Shown here: one piece after another, positions 43,833 through 52,448 of the stretch | Layout: every line of letters begins with the position of its first letter | Numbering within the stretch: position 1 is the stretch's first letter | Assembly: GCA_002338655.1 (NCBI GenBank) | Contig: DDIU01000049.1 | Span: forward strand, 8,536 to 72,535 | Reading direction: 5' to 3' | Length of the DNA stretch: 64,000 bases | Source: Flammeovirgaceae bacterium UBA1842 | GTDB lineage: Bacteria; Bacteroidota; Bacteroidia; Cytophagales; Cyclobacteriaceae | Made by a program: the position numbers and the translations under genes | The notes under the pieces: model-generated | The model's input: the letters and a program-made list of their open reading frames with translations, nothing else | The model's database searches: none | What the model was told of the DNA's origin: nothing

Positions 43833-45005
43833 TTTCCTTCTTTTTAACTCCTTTCTAATCTGTGACAGCTCCCTGCTACTTTGCCCAGCTACAGAAGTAT
43901 TTTCACTAGCTCTACGAAGTAAATAGGGCATCACCGATTTTACGGGTCCATAGGGCACGTATTTCGCAACATTGTAACCAGCCTTTGCCATATTAAATGA
44001 TATGCTATCGCTCATCCCATAAAGTTGAGCAAACCAAACTCTGCTATCATCATTTTTAAGGCTGTGTTTTTCCATCAATAAAGCTAGGTAATAGTTACTA
44101 TATTCATTGTGTGAACCACAAACCATGTAAATTCTTTGTTTGTTGTCCATGCAATAGGATAAGGCTTTATTGAAATTTTCATCCGTGGCCTCCTTGTTGG
44201 GTTGTATTGGGCTGGTATAACCCATTTCTTCAGCTCTTTCACGCTCCTTTTCCATATACGCCCCTCTAACCAATTTTACTCCCATATAATAACTGTCCAT
44301 CACTGCATCCTTAAAAGCCTTTTTCAAATTTGGCAATGTATCAGTTCTATACATTTGAAAAGTATTATAAACAATGCACTTTTCCTGATTATACTTTTTC
44401 ATCATTTGATAAGCCAGTGAGTCAATTGGATCTTGCAACCAGGTTTCCTCAGCATCAATTAATATCGGCACATCACTTTCAAATGCTTTTCTACAAATTG
44501 TATCCACCCGATCTCTAATCTTCTCGAAAGCAGCTTCTTCACTTTGATTTAGTGTTTTCCCTTCTTGTATCTTTATTAACAGTTCACTACTTGCCAATCC
44601 TGTCGTTTTAAAAACACTGAATGGTATAGTTGAAGATTTGGCAGCCTCCTCTATTGTTCGAATTATTTCATCCCTTGTTTGATCGAAAGAAACCTCGTCA
44701 TTTCCACCTTCTACCGAATAATCGAGTATTGTCCCAATATTATATTTCCCAAGCTCCTCTATCGTTGCTTTACTTTTTGCAATGGTCTCACCCCCACAAA
44801 AATGCTCAAATACAGTATTTTTGATTATCCATTTAATGGGTAGCCTAAGGGCCAATGCGAATTTTACCGAGCCAGTAGAAATACCTGACATTAATGGATT
44901 ATTAACCACTGTAAATAAAATGTTGGCCTTTTTTAATGCCCAGTCCGACTTGGCTTCAAAGGCAATGGAAGTATCTTCAAAATTGACGTTCGATTTCAGT
45001 TGCAT
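43821..45005 (-). CDS. proline dehydrogenase
   Basis: FAD enzyme oxidising proline to pyrroline-5-carboxylate. The 394-residue protein has the barrel motifs GVKLVRGAYMEKERERAEEM (substrate-binding Arg region), IYMVCGSHNEYS, and the C-terminal YVPYGPVKSVMPYLLRRASE with the conserved Arg pair. There is no P5C dehydrogenase domain, so this is the monofunctional type, as in other Bacteroidota. Convergent with the OmpA gene. Confidence 0.92.
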   Translation of the reverse strand: MQLKSNVNFEDTSIAFEAKSDWALKKANILFTVVNNPLMSGISTGSVKFALALRLPIKWIIKNTVFEHFCGGETIAKSKATIEELGKYNIGTILDYSVEGGNDEVSFDQTRDEIIRTIEEAAKSSTIPFSVFKTTGLASSELLIKIQEGKTLNQSEEAAFEKIRDRVDTICRKAFESDVPILIDAEETWLQDPIDSLAYQMMKKYNQEKCIVYNTFQMYRTDTLPNLKKAFKDAVMDSYYMGVKLVRGAYMEKERERAEEMGYTSPIQPNKEATDENFNKALSYCMDNKQRIYMVCGSHNEYSNYYLALLMEKHSLKNDDSRVWFAQLYGMSDSISFNMAKAGYNVAKYVPYGPVKSVMPYLLRRASENTSVAGQSSRELSQIRKELKRRKSLL

Positions 45006-45081
45006 AGATGTATTTTAAAACAATATCAAAGATATAAAATAACCTATAATGACCTGATTTGTTTTAATTTAATATCTTTAA

Positions 45082-46161
45082 ATGCTTATGGAAAAAGAAT
45101 TGTCAATAGAGCAGGCGAGAACAAAAATTGATTCAATCGATCATCAGCTACTCATTTTGCTGAATGAAAGGATGGAAATAGTAAAGGCCATTGGTGACCT
45201 TAAGAAGACAACAAAGGCTGCTGTTTACCGACCCGAACGTGAACAGGCCATTCTCAGCCGTTTATCCGAACTAAGTACAGGCAGGCTGAATGCCAAAGCT
45301 ATTGATGCTATATTTTTAGAAATATTTGCTGTAAGCAGGAACATAGAATTGCCAGAGAAAGTGGCCTTTCTAGGCCCAGAGGGTAGCTTTACCCATCAGG
45401 CAGCCGAGAGCCGGTTTGGCGCAATGAGTGAATATATAGCATTAAAAACCATACGAAGTGTGTTTGAGTCGGTAGCTACGGGCAGGGTCAGGTTTGGGAT
45501 GGTACCGGTAGAGAATAATCAGGAGGGAATTGTCACAGACACAGTAAACCTCCTAAGCAACCTTGATATAAATATAGTTGCGGAGATTCCAATGCCCATC
45601 CACTTTACTTTTTGCTCAGTTAATGACAGTGTTAATTCTATCAAAAAGATTTATTCAAAAGATATCGCCTTTGGGCAATGCCGGGAGTTTATCGATAATT
45701 ATTTTGATGAAAATATTGAATTGGTACCAGTTGAATCAACCAGTCGAGCCGCCCTATTGGCCAGTGAAGATGAATCTAGTGCGGCAATTTGTTCCAACAT
45801 AGCGGCTAAAATGTATAATCTACCCATGTTGTTTGAAAATATTGAAGATAGTGCTAATAATTATACGCGGTTTTTAATAATCTCTGATGATTTTAAAAAC
45901 CAACAAAGTGGAAATGATAAAACTACGATCTTAGCTAAATTGTCTGCTGAACCGGGCAGTCTGGCGAAATTCCTTCAAAATTTCTATCAAGCTGGTATCA
46001 ATCTGACAAAAATAGAAAGCTATCCCGCTAAAGTGGGCAAAACCTTTAACTATCAATTTTTATTGGAGTTTGAAGGGCACTATTTAGATGAAAACATTGA
46101 TAAAATTTTTAAGAAGCATAAAGAAATAAAGTGGTTGGGTAGTTATCCTAAATTGTGTTGA
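45082..46161 (+). CDS. pheA: chorismate mutase-prephenate dehydratase (P-protein)
   Basis: Makes prephenate from chorismate, then phenylpyruvate. 359 residues: AroQ-type chorismate mutase (about 1-90; ARTKIDSIDHQLLILLNERM), dehydratase (about 92-270; FLGPEGSFTHQAAESRFG, VENNQEGIVTDTVNLLS, and TSRAALLASED), and a C-terminal ACT domain (KIESYPAKVGKTFNYQFLLE), which suggests feedback control by phenylalanine. One base separates it from the DAHP synthase gene. TATCTTTA immediately before the ATG resembles a -7 box. Confidence 0.95.
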   Translation: MLMEKELSIEQARTKIDSIDHQLLILLNERMEIVKAIGDLKKTTKAAVYRPEREQAILSRLSELSTGRLNAKAIDAIFLEIFAVSRNIELPEKVAFLGPEGSFTHQAAESRFGAMSEYIALKTIRSVFESVATGRVRFGMVPVENNQEGIVTDTVNLLSNLDINIVAEIPMPIHFTFCSVNDSVNSIKKIYSKDIAFGQCREFIDNYFDENIELVPVESTSRAALLASEDESSAAICSNIAAKMYNLPMLFENIEDSANNYTRFLIISDDFKNQQSGNDKTTILAKLSAEPGSLAKFLQNFYQAGINLTKIESYPAKVGKTFNYQFLLEFEGHYLDENIDKIFKKHKEIKWLGSYPKLC

Positions 46162-46162
46162 T

Positions 46163-47248
46163 ATGAAAGAAAAAATAGAATCGTTGTGGGCTAAAAACAA
46201 AGGACATGTTTTAATTGCAGGCCCATGTAGCGCGGAGACTGAGGAGCAGCTAATGGCTTCGGTAAAAGCCATTGCCGCTGAAGGGATTAAAGTGGCGAGG
46301 GCTGGTGTTTGGAAGCCCCGAACAAGGCCAAATACATTTGAGGGGATTGGAGTACCCGCACTTGAATGGATTCAAAATATTAAAAAAGAAATCGATATTC
46401 AGTTTGCTATTGAGGTGGCAACCGCACAACATGTTGAATTAGCATTAAAACATGACATAGATGTGTTGTGGATCGGTGCCCGAACTACCGTGAATCCATT
46501 TACCGTGCAGGAGATTGCAGATGCATTAAAAGGGGTTGATATTCCCATTTTAATCAAAAACCCAATCAACCCTGATCTGGCCCTGTGGATTGGTGCCTTT
46601 GAAAGAATAGCCAATTCGGGAATAACAAAATTAGGGGCTATCCATCGTGGGTTTTCATCGCATAGGAAAACAAAATACAGAAATGAGCCGCTATGGCATA
46701 TACCAATCGATTTAAAGAGAACATTCCCCGATATTCCAATGATCGGTGACCCCAGCCATATTGGAGGAACGCGTGATCTTATCGAAAGCATCTCACAAAA
46801 AGCACTTGATCTAAATTATGATGGCTTGATGATTGAGGTACATCCTGATCCCGATAAAGCATGGAGTGATGCAAAACAACAAATAACACCCGCCAGGTTA
46901 AAGGAGCTGTTGGAGGTGCTACAAATTAGGTCTGCTACATCTGACAATGTCCTGTTCATATCTAAGTTGGAACAACTAAGAAACAAAATAGATGAAAGTG
47001 ACCACGAATTAATTGATGTGATCAGAAACAGAATGGACATTGTTGAAGAAATCGGTCTTTATAAAAAGGAGAATAACGTTGCCATACTCCAATTGGATCG
47101 TTGGAATGAGATTATAAAATCGAGAGGAATGTGGGGTAAAGAGGTCAATCTCAATAGTGAATTCATTGAAGATATTTATAAATTGATTCATGCAGAATCC
47201 ATCAAAAAACAAACTACAATTTCTAACGGCCACAAATTATCCGAGTGA
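46163..47248 (+). CDS. bifunctional DAHP synthase / chorismate mutase
   Basis: First step of the shikimate pathway plus a chorismate mutase. Residues 1-260 form a KDO8P-type DAHP synthase (IAGPCSAETEEQLMASVKAI, RAGVWKPRTRPNTFEGIG, LGAIHRGFSSHRKTKYRNEP, IGDPSHIGGTRD). Residues about 265-361 are an AroQ chorismate mutase (LEQLRNKIDESDHELIDVI then RNRMDIVEEIGLYKKEN). Such fusions let chorismate or prephenate control the synthase. Its stop overlaps the aroB start by four bases (GTGA). Confidence 0.94.
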   Translation: MKEKIESLWAKNKGHVLIAGPCSAETEEQLMASVKAIAAEGIKVARAGVWKPRTRPNTFEGIGVPALEWIQNIKKEIDIQFAIEVATAQHVELALKHDIDVLWIGARTTVNPFTVQEIADALKGVDIPILIKNPINPDLALWIGAFERIANSGITKLGAIHRGFSSHRKTKYRNEPLWHIPIDLKRTFPDIPMIGDPSHIGGTRDLIESISQKALDLNYDGLMIEVHPDPDKAWSDAKQQITPARLKELLEVLQIRSATSDNVLFISKLEQLRNKIDESDHELIDVIRNRMDIVEEIGLYKKENNVAILQLDRWNEIIKSRGMWGKEVNLNSEFIEDIYKLIHAESIKKQTTISNGHKLSE

Positions 47249-48273
47249 ATAAAATAGACAACACCACAAATGTAAATGAATCATTACATTCATTTTTAGC
47301 ATCGAAAGAGTACACTCATATTGCCATTTTGGTTGATAAAAATACATTAAAACATTGCTATCCATTATTAAAAAACCTGCCAGAACATGATTTGATGATC
47401 ATTGAATCGGGTGAAGATCAAAAAACGATTTCCACTTGTATTGATGTTTGGCAGGGTCTTACTGACAATCAGTTTGATAGAAATGGGTTAATGATCAATC
47501 TGGGAGGCGGTGTGATTGGTGATCTAGGGGGTTTTTGTGCACGTACGTTTAAAAGAGGTATGGATTTCATTAATATTCCCACCACGCTGTTGGCTCAGGT
47601 CGATGCAAGTATTGGTGGGAAATTAGGGGTGGATTTTAACGGTTTCAAGAATCATGTTGGTATTTTTAGCGAACCAGACTTAGTCATTATTGATACAGTT
47701 TTTCTTAAAACACTTCCCAAATCTGAGTTGAAATCCGGTTTTGCCGAAATTATTAAGCACCATTTAATTGCTGATGACAAAGCCTGGTCAAAACTCTTAA
47801 GTACAAAATGGGATGCAATGAATTGGCCTTCACTGGTTAAACATTCCATAAATATAAAAAAGGCGGTGGTTAAAAAAGATCCTAATGAAAAAGGATTGAG
47901 GAAAACGTTAAACTTTGGCCATACCCTTGGTCATGCTATTGAAAGTCATTATTTACCCTCCCCTTCGCCACTTTTACATGGTGAGGCCATAGCCATTGGA
48001 ATGATAGGTGAGAGTTACTTATCCTATAAAAAAATGATGATCACCAAAGAAGAATTGGATCAGATTACAAACTACATCAATTCGGTTTATACGAAAATAA
48101 ATATTGCAGACTCAGATTTGGGAGTCATCATGAAAAACATACGGCAAGACAAAAAAAATAAAGGCAATATAATATTGGCCGCACTACTCAATGGGATTGG
48201 CACTGCGGTGTGGGATTGTCAAATCAATGACGAAGATATAGCTGAAGCTTTAATGTACTATAATCAAACATAA
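47245..48273 (+). CDS. aroB: 3-dehydroquinate synthase
   Basis: Second shikimate step, NAD- and metal-dependent. 342 residues starting at GTG 47245. Visible are MINLGGGVIGDLGGFCARTF and FINIPTTLLAQVDASIGGKL, the metal-ligand segment RKTLNFGHTLGHAIESHYLP and HGEAIAIGM. The C-terminus is normal. Four-base overlap with the DAHP synthase gene indicates translational coupling. Its end overlaps the small minus-strand gene by 10 bases. Confidence 0.95.
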   Translation: MNKIDNTTNVNESLHSFLASKEYTHIAILVDKNTLKHCYPLLKNLPEHDLMIIESGEDQKTISTCIDVWQGLTDNQFDRNGLMINLGGGVIGDLGGFCARTFKRGMDFINIPTTLLAQVDASIGGKLGVDFNGFKNHVGIFSEPDLVIIDTVFLKTLPKSELKSGFAEIIKHHLIADDKAWSKLLSTKWDAMNWPSLVKHSINIKKAVVKKDPNEKGLRKTLNFGHTLGHAIESHYLPSPSPLLHGEAIAIGMIGESYLSYKKMMITKEELDQITNYINSVYTKINIADSDLGVIMKNIRQDKKNKGNIILAALLNGIGTAVWDCQINDEDIAEALMYYNQT

Positions 48274-48443
48274 TTGATATCGGAGTCATCATATTGATTT
48301 ATGCCTTTGGCATTTTCAACTTGTGACATCTTCTTTGCAAATAAGCTCCTTGCCCTTTTACCGGTTCTGCCAACGGTCATTGCCGTAACAATAGCCCCAG
48401 TAGCAACTCCCAGTAATAAGACCAATGTTTTACCTGTTTTCAT
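48264..48443 (-). CDS. 59-residue YtxH-like membrane protein
   Basis: Reading down from the ATG at 48443 gives 59 codons and TGA: a hydrophobic segment (TLVLLLGVATGAIVTAMTVG, residues 6-25) after MKTGK, then a basic helix (RTGKRARSLFAKKMSQVENA) and an acidic tail. This is the layout of YtxH-domain proteins, common and uncharacterised in Bacteroidota, although the usual FAP motif is absent. AAAAAGAAATA precedes the ATG. The plus-strand frame over the same bases is not gene-like. Confidence 0.7.
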   Translation of the reverse strand: MKTGKTLVLLLGVATGAIVTAMTVGRTGKRARSLFAKKMSQVENAKGINQYDDSDINYV

Positions 48444-48537
48444 TATTTCTTTTTATCCAACTACTGACACAAACTATGCCAATATGGTTATAAACGAAAT
48501 ATGAGCTATAATTGTTCATGACATAATTTAAATATTA

Positions 48538-49764
48538 GTGACTCATAAAAATATCTTTATAAAAAGGAAAAATGATTTTCAAAATCTGATCATTAGCCTT
48601 CCTGCTTCGAAGAGCATATCCAATCGTGCATTGATCATTGAAGCTTTGAGCAAGGGTGACTCTGAGCTGTTCAATTTATCCAGTGCCAGGGACACGCAGA
48701 CCATGTTGCGGCTATTAAAAAGCACTGAACAAGTGTTGGATGTGCTGGATGCCGGGACCACCATGCGATTTCTCACGGCCTTTTTTACAATAAATGGTCA
48801 TAACAAAACCCTCACGGGATCCAATAGAATGAAACAAAGGCCCATTGGTATATTGGTTGATGCATTGCGTGCAATTGGTGGGGATATAGATTATTTAGAA
48901 AATGAAAATTATCCACCTATAGCCATCAATGGATTTAGCGATCTCAACCTGAAAAGCTTATCGATAAAAGGAGATGTAAGTAGTCAGTATATTTCTGCCT
49001 TAATGATGATTGCTCCACTTTTGAGCAATGGACTCATTATACATCTGGAAGGCAAAATAGGAAGTAGGCCTTATTTGGAAATGACCGCATCGGTAATGTC
49101 ATCATTTGGAGTGAATGTGAGCTTCTTAGGACAAACAATGGACATTAGACCACAATCGTACAAGGGTTGTGAATATGTTATTGAGCCAGACTGGTCAGCG
49201 GCTAGCTATTGGTATTCATTCGTTGCTTTAAGTAACAGTTCGTCCATCACAATCAAGGGGCTTAGATTACCTTCCATTCAAGGTGATTGTGTATTGGTAG
49301 AAATGATGAAGTCTTTAGGTGTGGACACCACATTTACTGATAAAGGAGCTATATTAAGCAAGACTACTTTTGTGAAAGATTTCTCATTTGATTTTACTGA
49401 TTGTCCTGATCTGGCGCAAACTGTAGCTGTAATCTGTGCGGTAAAGGGCATTCGGATAAAGATGACTGGTTTAGAAAGTTTAAGGATAAAAGAAACAGAT
49501 AGGATCAGCGCACTTCAACAGGAGTTAAAAAAAATTGGGGCGGAATTAATACAACATAGTAACTTCTGGAGTGTAAGCCCCACAAATAATATTCCCAAAG
49601 AAGTATTTATAAATACCTACGATGACCACAGGATGGCCATGGCTTTTGCACCGCTTGCCATGCTTATGGATGTAAATATTGAAGATCCAGACGTGGTTAA
49701 TAAATCTTATCCCGGATTTTGGGAAGACCTGAAATTGGTTGGAATCACTTCAGTTCGAAGTTGA
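48538..49764 (+). CDS. aroA: 3-phosphoshikimate 1-carboxyvinyltransferase (EPSP synthase)
   Basis: Joins shikimate-3-phosphate with PEP. 408 residues, slightly short of the usual 425 or so, from a GTG start. Conserved parts: LPASKSISNRALIIEALSKG (Lys and Ser of the substrate site), VLDAGTTMRFLTAFF, GDVSSQYISALMM, KETDRISALQQELKK and TYDDHRMAMAFAPLAM. Completes the local shikimate block, separated from aroB by the small minus-strand gene. The last 58 bases overlap the metal-receptor gene on the other strand. Confidence 0.93.
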   Translation: MTHKNIFIKRKNDFQNLIISLPASKSISNRALIIEALSKGDSELFNLSSARDTQTMLRLLKSTEQVLDVLDAGTTMRFLTAFFTINGHNKTLTGSNRMKQRPIGILVDALRAIGGDIDYLENENYPPIAINGFSDLNLKSLSIKGDVSSQYISALMMIAPLLSNGLIIHLEGKIGSRPYLEMTASVMSSFGVNVSFLGQTMDIRPQSYKGCEYVIEPDWSAASYWYSFVALSNSSSITIKGLRLPSIQGDCVLVEMMKSLGVDTTFTDKGAILSKTTFVKDFSFDFTDCPDLAQTVAVICAVKGIRIKMTGLESLRIKETDRISALQQELKKIGAELIQHSNFWSVSPTNNIPKEVFINTYDDHRMAMAFAPLAMLMDVNIEDPDVVNKSYPGFWEDLKLVGITSVRS

Positions 49765-50525
49765 TGAAGGTAATTAGCTGATTTCAATAACCGGCTACCA
49801 TACCAAGAGAACATTTCACCATCCACAAGGTACACCTGGGATTTTTTAAATTCCTGCTGAAAATTTCTCAAATGTTTCTCACGGAAAGGAAAAGGCTCTG
49901 ATGAAAGCAATATAATATCGGGATCGATTGTGCGAATCCCTTCAGCAGTGACTTCAGGGTATCTTTGATGATGTATAGCATTGACCAACCCAGCCTTTTT
50001 GAGCATTTCGTCTATAAAAGTATCCTTGCCTACTACCATTATCGGATCATTCCAAATTAAATATAGTACAGAGAGTGGTTGATAAGTTGGTAGTTGCTCA
50101 AAAGAGAGTTTGATATTTTTACTAAGTGCTTTTGCTTTCTTTTCACAATTAATAAGGCGACCTACCTCATTGATCATTTCTAATGAATCAATCAAATTAG
50201 AGATATCACTCATCCACACAGGGTATTTTTTCTTCAATTGGTCGATACCTTCTTTATAATTTTCTTCCTTGTTGCCAATGATCAAATCTGGTCTGAGTTG
50301 ATCAATCATATCAAAATTAAAATTTTTTGTTCCTCCGATTATCTCCACCTTTTTTACCTTATCAGCTGGATGGACACAGAATTTTGTTAAGCCCACTATG
50401 TTGCTTTCAAAACCAAGATCAAAAAGAAGTTCCGTTTGGGAAGGGACGAGGGAAATGACCCGTATGGGAGTTTGAGGCACCCCTACCTCAAACCCCATTT
50501 GGTCAATAAATATTCTTGCCGCCAT
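49707..50525 (-). CDS. helical-backbone metal receptor (BtuF-like), without signal peptide
   Basis: 272 residues of the periplasmic-binding fold used for cobalamin, haem or siderophores: RVISLVPSQTELLFDLGFES, NIVGLTKFCVHPADK, RPDLIIGNKEEN, IWNDPIMVVGKDTFIDEML and IDPDIILLSSEPFPF. No signal peptide or lipobox is present at the only plausible ATG, so this copy is probably cytoplasmic. No permease or ATPase lies near. Its C-terminal 18 codons run antisense to aroA. Could also be a chelatase-like or storage relative. Confidence 0.82.
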   Translation of the reverse strand: MAARIFIDQMGFEVGVPQTPIRVISLVPSQTELLFDLGFESNIVGLTKFCVHPADKVKKVEIIGGTKNFNFDMIDQLRPDLIIGNKEENYKEGIDQLKKKYPVWMSDISNLIDSLEMINEVGRLINCEKKAKALSKNIKLSFEQLPTYQPLSVLYLIWNDPIMVVGKDTFIDEMLKKAGLVNAIHHQRYPEVTAEGIRTIDPDIILLSSEPFPFREKHLRNFQQEFKKSQVYLVDGEMFSWYGSRLLKSANYLHQLRTEVIPTNFRSSQNPG

Positions 50526-50560
50526 TGGACAAATCTAAAATAGGCGGTAGAAATAAAAAA

Positions 50561-51064
50561 TTAATTATTCAAAAGTAAAACTCCCGTTGAAGGAATTTTT
50601 GAGTTTAAAAAATTAGGTATCGTTATGGTAAAGGTTGTCCCTTTACCATACTCAGACTGCACCTGAATTTGTCCACCAAGTCTATCAACTGTATCTTTTA
50701 CAATGTACAAGCCCAAACCAGAACCTTTAGCATTTTCATCTGCTCTGTAAAAGATATCGAAGATATTAGACAGGTATTGCTGTCTGATTCCGATACCATT
50801 ATCTTCCACTTTAATCACACACTCGTCAGGCGTAACCTGCACTTTCATGTTAATAAATTGATTAGACTTCGTCTTATCACTGTATTTTAACGCGTTGGAA
50901 ATTACGTTTGTTAGAATCGTTTTAATTCTGACAGAATCTGAATACAAATCAGAAATCCTGTTTAGTGTATAATCTATTTTAATATGTTGAGAATTATGGA
51001 AATTTGTGAGCTGCCTTAATTCACCTTTTATTATATCGTCTAGATTTATTACTTCATTTTTCAC
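50561..51064 (-). CDS. histidine kinase HATPase fragment (C-terminal half of a split kinase)
   Basis: 167 residues forming only the ATP-binding module: N box NVISNALKYS, G1 box VEDNGIGI, F box and G2 box GSGLGLYIVKD. There is no phosphoacceptor histidine. The frame stays open upstream of its ATG and through the stop codon of the preceding gene (reading YRNEKLAV), which is what normally follows HisKA. So the two genes are one kinase broken by a frameshift. It could still be translated from the ATG at 51064 as a separate subunit. Last gene of the yfiR-led operon. Confidence 0.8.
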   Translation of the reverse strand: MKNEVINLDDIIKGELRQLTNFHNSQHIKIDYTLNRISDLYSDSVRIKTILTNVISNALKYSDKTKSNQFINMKVQVTPDECVIKVEDNGIGIRQQYLSNIFDIFYRADENAKGSGLGLYIVKDTVDRLGGQIQVQSEYGKGTTFTITIPNFLNSKIPSTGVLLLNN

Positions 51065-51074
51065 CGCCAGCTTC

Positions 51075-51710
51075 TCATTTCGATAAAATGCTGTTTATAT
51101 CTTCAATGAAATTATCAAGTTGACCAAGGCTACATTTGATCATCTTTAAATAATCATGTTTGCCTTTATCGGGATCAATTTCCGCCAACTCCACAAGTCC
51201 CAAAGCCGATAGCAATGGTGCCCTTAAATCGTGGGATATCTTATAAATAAATTGATCCAACTCATTATTGGCTTTAAGCAATTTTTGCTCAGCAAGCTTT
51301 CTGTCAGTTATATCATGGAGGTTAATAACCAGTCCACTTACTTCCTCGTTGCTTAGTAGATTTGAAATTGTAACATCGAAGTATACCGTTCTGTTATTCT
51401 TTGAATGAATACAGATTTCAGTGAATTTATCTTCTGATGAGCCAGTATTGTGTTCAACGAATCTTCTTAGGGATGTTTCCTTTGCAGGATCAATAAATTC
51501 AAATAAACTTTTGCCAATTGCTGTTTTTGGCATCATCCCCAAAACCTTAATTACCGAGTGCGTGATATACTTTATTGTATAATCCGCACCGGTAATTAAT
51601 ATTATGTCATTTGATTTTTCAACAATAGATTTAAACATTTCACCTTCAATATCCCCCACTCCAAATTCATCTAAACCGCAAAAATCAAAATCACTTTTAA
51701 ATCCAACCAT
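51075..51710 (-). CDS. histidine kinase PAS-HisKA fragment (N-terminal half of a split kinase)
   Basis: 211 residues: one PAS domain (about 27-135, with ESNDIILITG-like opening and a PAC end at DITDRKLAEQK) and the dimerisation/phosphotransfer helix with His160 in YKISHDLRAPLLSALGLVEL. The frame ends at TGA (51077-51075) right after the second HisKA helix, DINSILSK, where a YSRN-like stretch is expected. No membrane segment, so it would be cytoplasmic. It lies 34 bases after the first YfiR-like gene. No response regulator is adjacent. Confidence 0.8.
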   Translation of the reverse strand: MVGFKSDFDFCGLDEFGVGDIEGEMFKSIVEKSNDIILITGADYTIKYITHSVIKVLGMMPKTAIGKSLFEFIDPAKETSLRRFVEHNTGSSEDKFTEICIHSKNNRTVYFDVTISNLLSNEEVSGLVINLHDITDRKLAEQKLLKANNELDQFIYKISHDLRAPLLSALGLVELAEIDPDKGKHDYLKMIKCSLGQLDNFIEDINSILSK

Positions 51711-51744
51711 TCCGTTGATTTACTATTTTTGATTTGATTTTTGA

Positions 51745-52266
51745 CTATATAAGTATTGCCATAGCTGACAACTGACCACTTACCTTCAAGTTTGATTGGT
51801 CAATAGTTTTTTGATTTAACTCAAAAGCTAATTTGTTGTTTACAGTTTTAAAATTAATGGCACTACCTTTAAGGCCTAACCCGGGATAATCAGTAATAGT
51901 TAATGCTGAATAGGATTTTACCTTACTGTTGATGGCATCAAATGATTTTCCTTGATCCTTACCAATGTATATGATATGGCATTTTGAAATAGCAGCCACA
52001 GATTCAAATTTCTTAACAACAAATTTCTTATCTCCCCTCAATTTACCATCATACCATGTCTTTAAGGTATTGTAAACTTCATCTTCACCTATAACCCCTA
52101 TCACGAAATCTTGAGAAGGATCATAATCTGGCCACTGGATGTACTTTACAAAATTGTAAATCATCATTGAATGGATCTCATAAATTGAACGTTCATTACC
52201 TGCTGTACCGACAAAAGAAACGAACATTGCTAATGTTAATGCTAAGCTTGAAATAATTTTTTTCAT
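51745..52266 (-). CDS. YfiR-like (DUF4154) periplasmic protein, copy 1
   Basis: 173 residues with a signal peptide (MKKIISSLALTLAMFVSFVG) and the whole DUF4154 fold: EIHSMMIYNFVKYIQWPDYD, SQDFVIGVIGEDEVYNTLKT, KCHIIYIGKDQ, LTITDYPGLGLKGSAINFK and a C-terminal LSAMAILI. In Pseudomonas, YfiR is a redox-sensitive periplasmic repressor of the diguanylate cyclase YfiN. Here no GGDEF gene is near; the next gene is a histidine kinase. It is preceded by a sigma-54-like promoter and a palindromic site. Confidence 0.88.
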   Translation of the reverse strand: MKKIISSLALTLAMFVSFVGTAGNERSIYEIHSMMIYNFVKYIQWPDYDPSQDFVIGVIGEDEVYNTLKTWYDGKLRGDKKFVVKKFESVAAISKCHIIYIGKDQGKSFDAINSKVKSYSALTITDYPGLGLKGSAINFKTVNNKLAFELNQKTIDQSNLKVSGQLSAMAILI

Positions 52267-52309
52267 GTTATAATTTGTTAATAAACTTTTTGGACAATAC
52301 GTGTTGGCT

Positions 52310-52325
52310 TACAAACGGAGTGCCA
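52310..52325 (-). promoter_or_regulatory. sigma-54 (-24/-12) type promoter of the yfiR1-kinase operon
   Basis: On the minus strand, TGGCACTCCGTTTGTA (52325-52310) fits TGGCAC-N5-TTGCW with the right GG-to-G spacing; the only departure is T for C in the -12 GC. Transcription would start near 52300, about 34 bases before the ATG at 52266. Confidence 0.6.
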
Positions 52326-52408
52326 AAAAATATTCATCAATCAAATCGCTTATTTAACGCATTAAATGGCCTTTTTGAAACATTTAGGTGGTTTCTATTA
52401 ATTGATAT

Positions 52409-52448
52409 AATTCACGATATATCGTGAATTCCCAATATATCGTGAATT
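52409..52448. promoter_or_regulatory. palindromic activator site with repeated half-site
   Basis: A perfect 22-bp palindrome (52409-52430; half-site AATTCACGATA) followed by a direct copy of the right half, ATATATCGTGAATT (52417-52430 and 52435-52448), 18 bp apart. It lies about 110-150 bp upstream of the predicted sigma-54 start, where enhancer-binding proteins usually sit. Its right edge reaches the stop codon of the activator gene. Confidence 0.6.

Noticed and set aside
48301..48504. Plus-strand 67-residue frame between aroB and aroA
   Set aside because: The minus strand of the same bases encodes a better protein with a membrane helix and start context.
51064..51077. Programmed frameshift in the histidine kinase as the first explanation
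   Set aside because: The site TTATCGAAATGA has no clear slippery heptamer; a small deletion or read error is simpler, so programmed shifting is kept only as an alternative.
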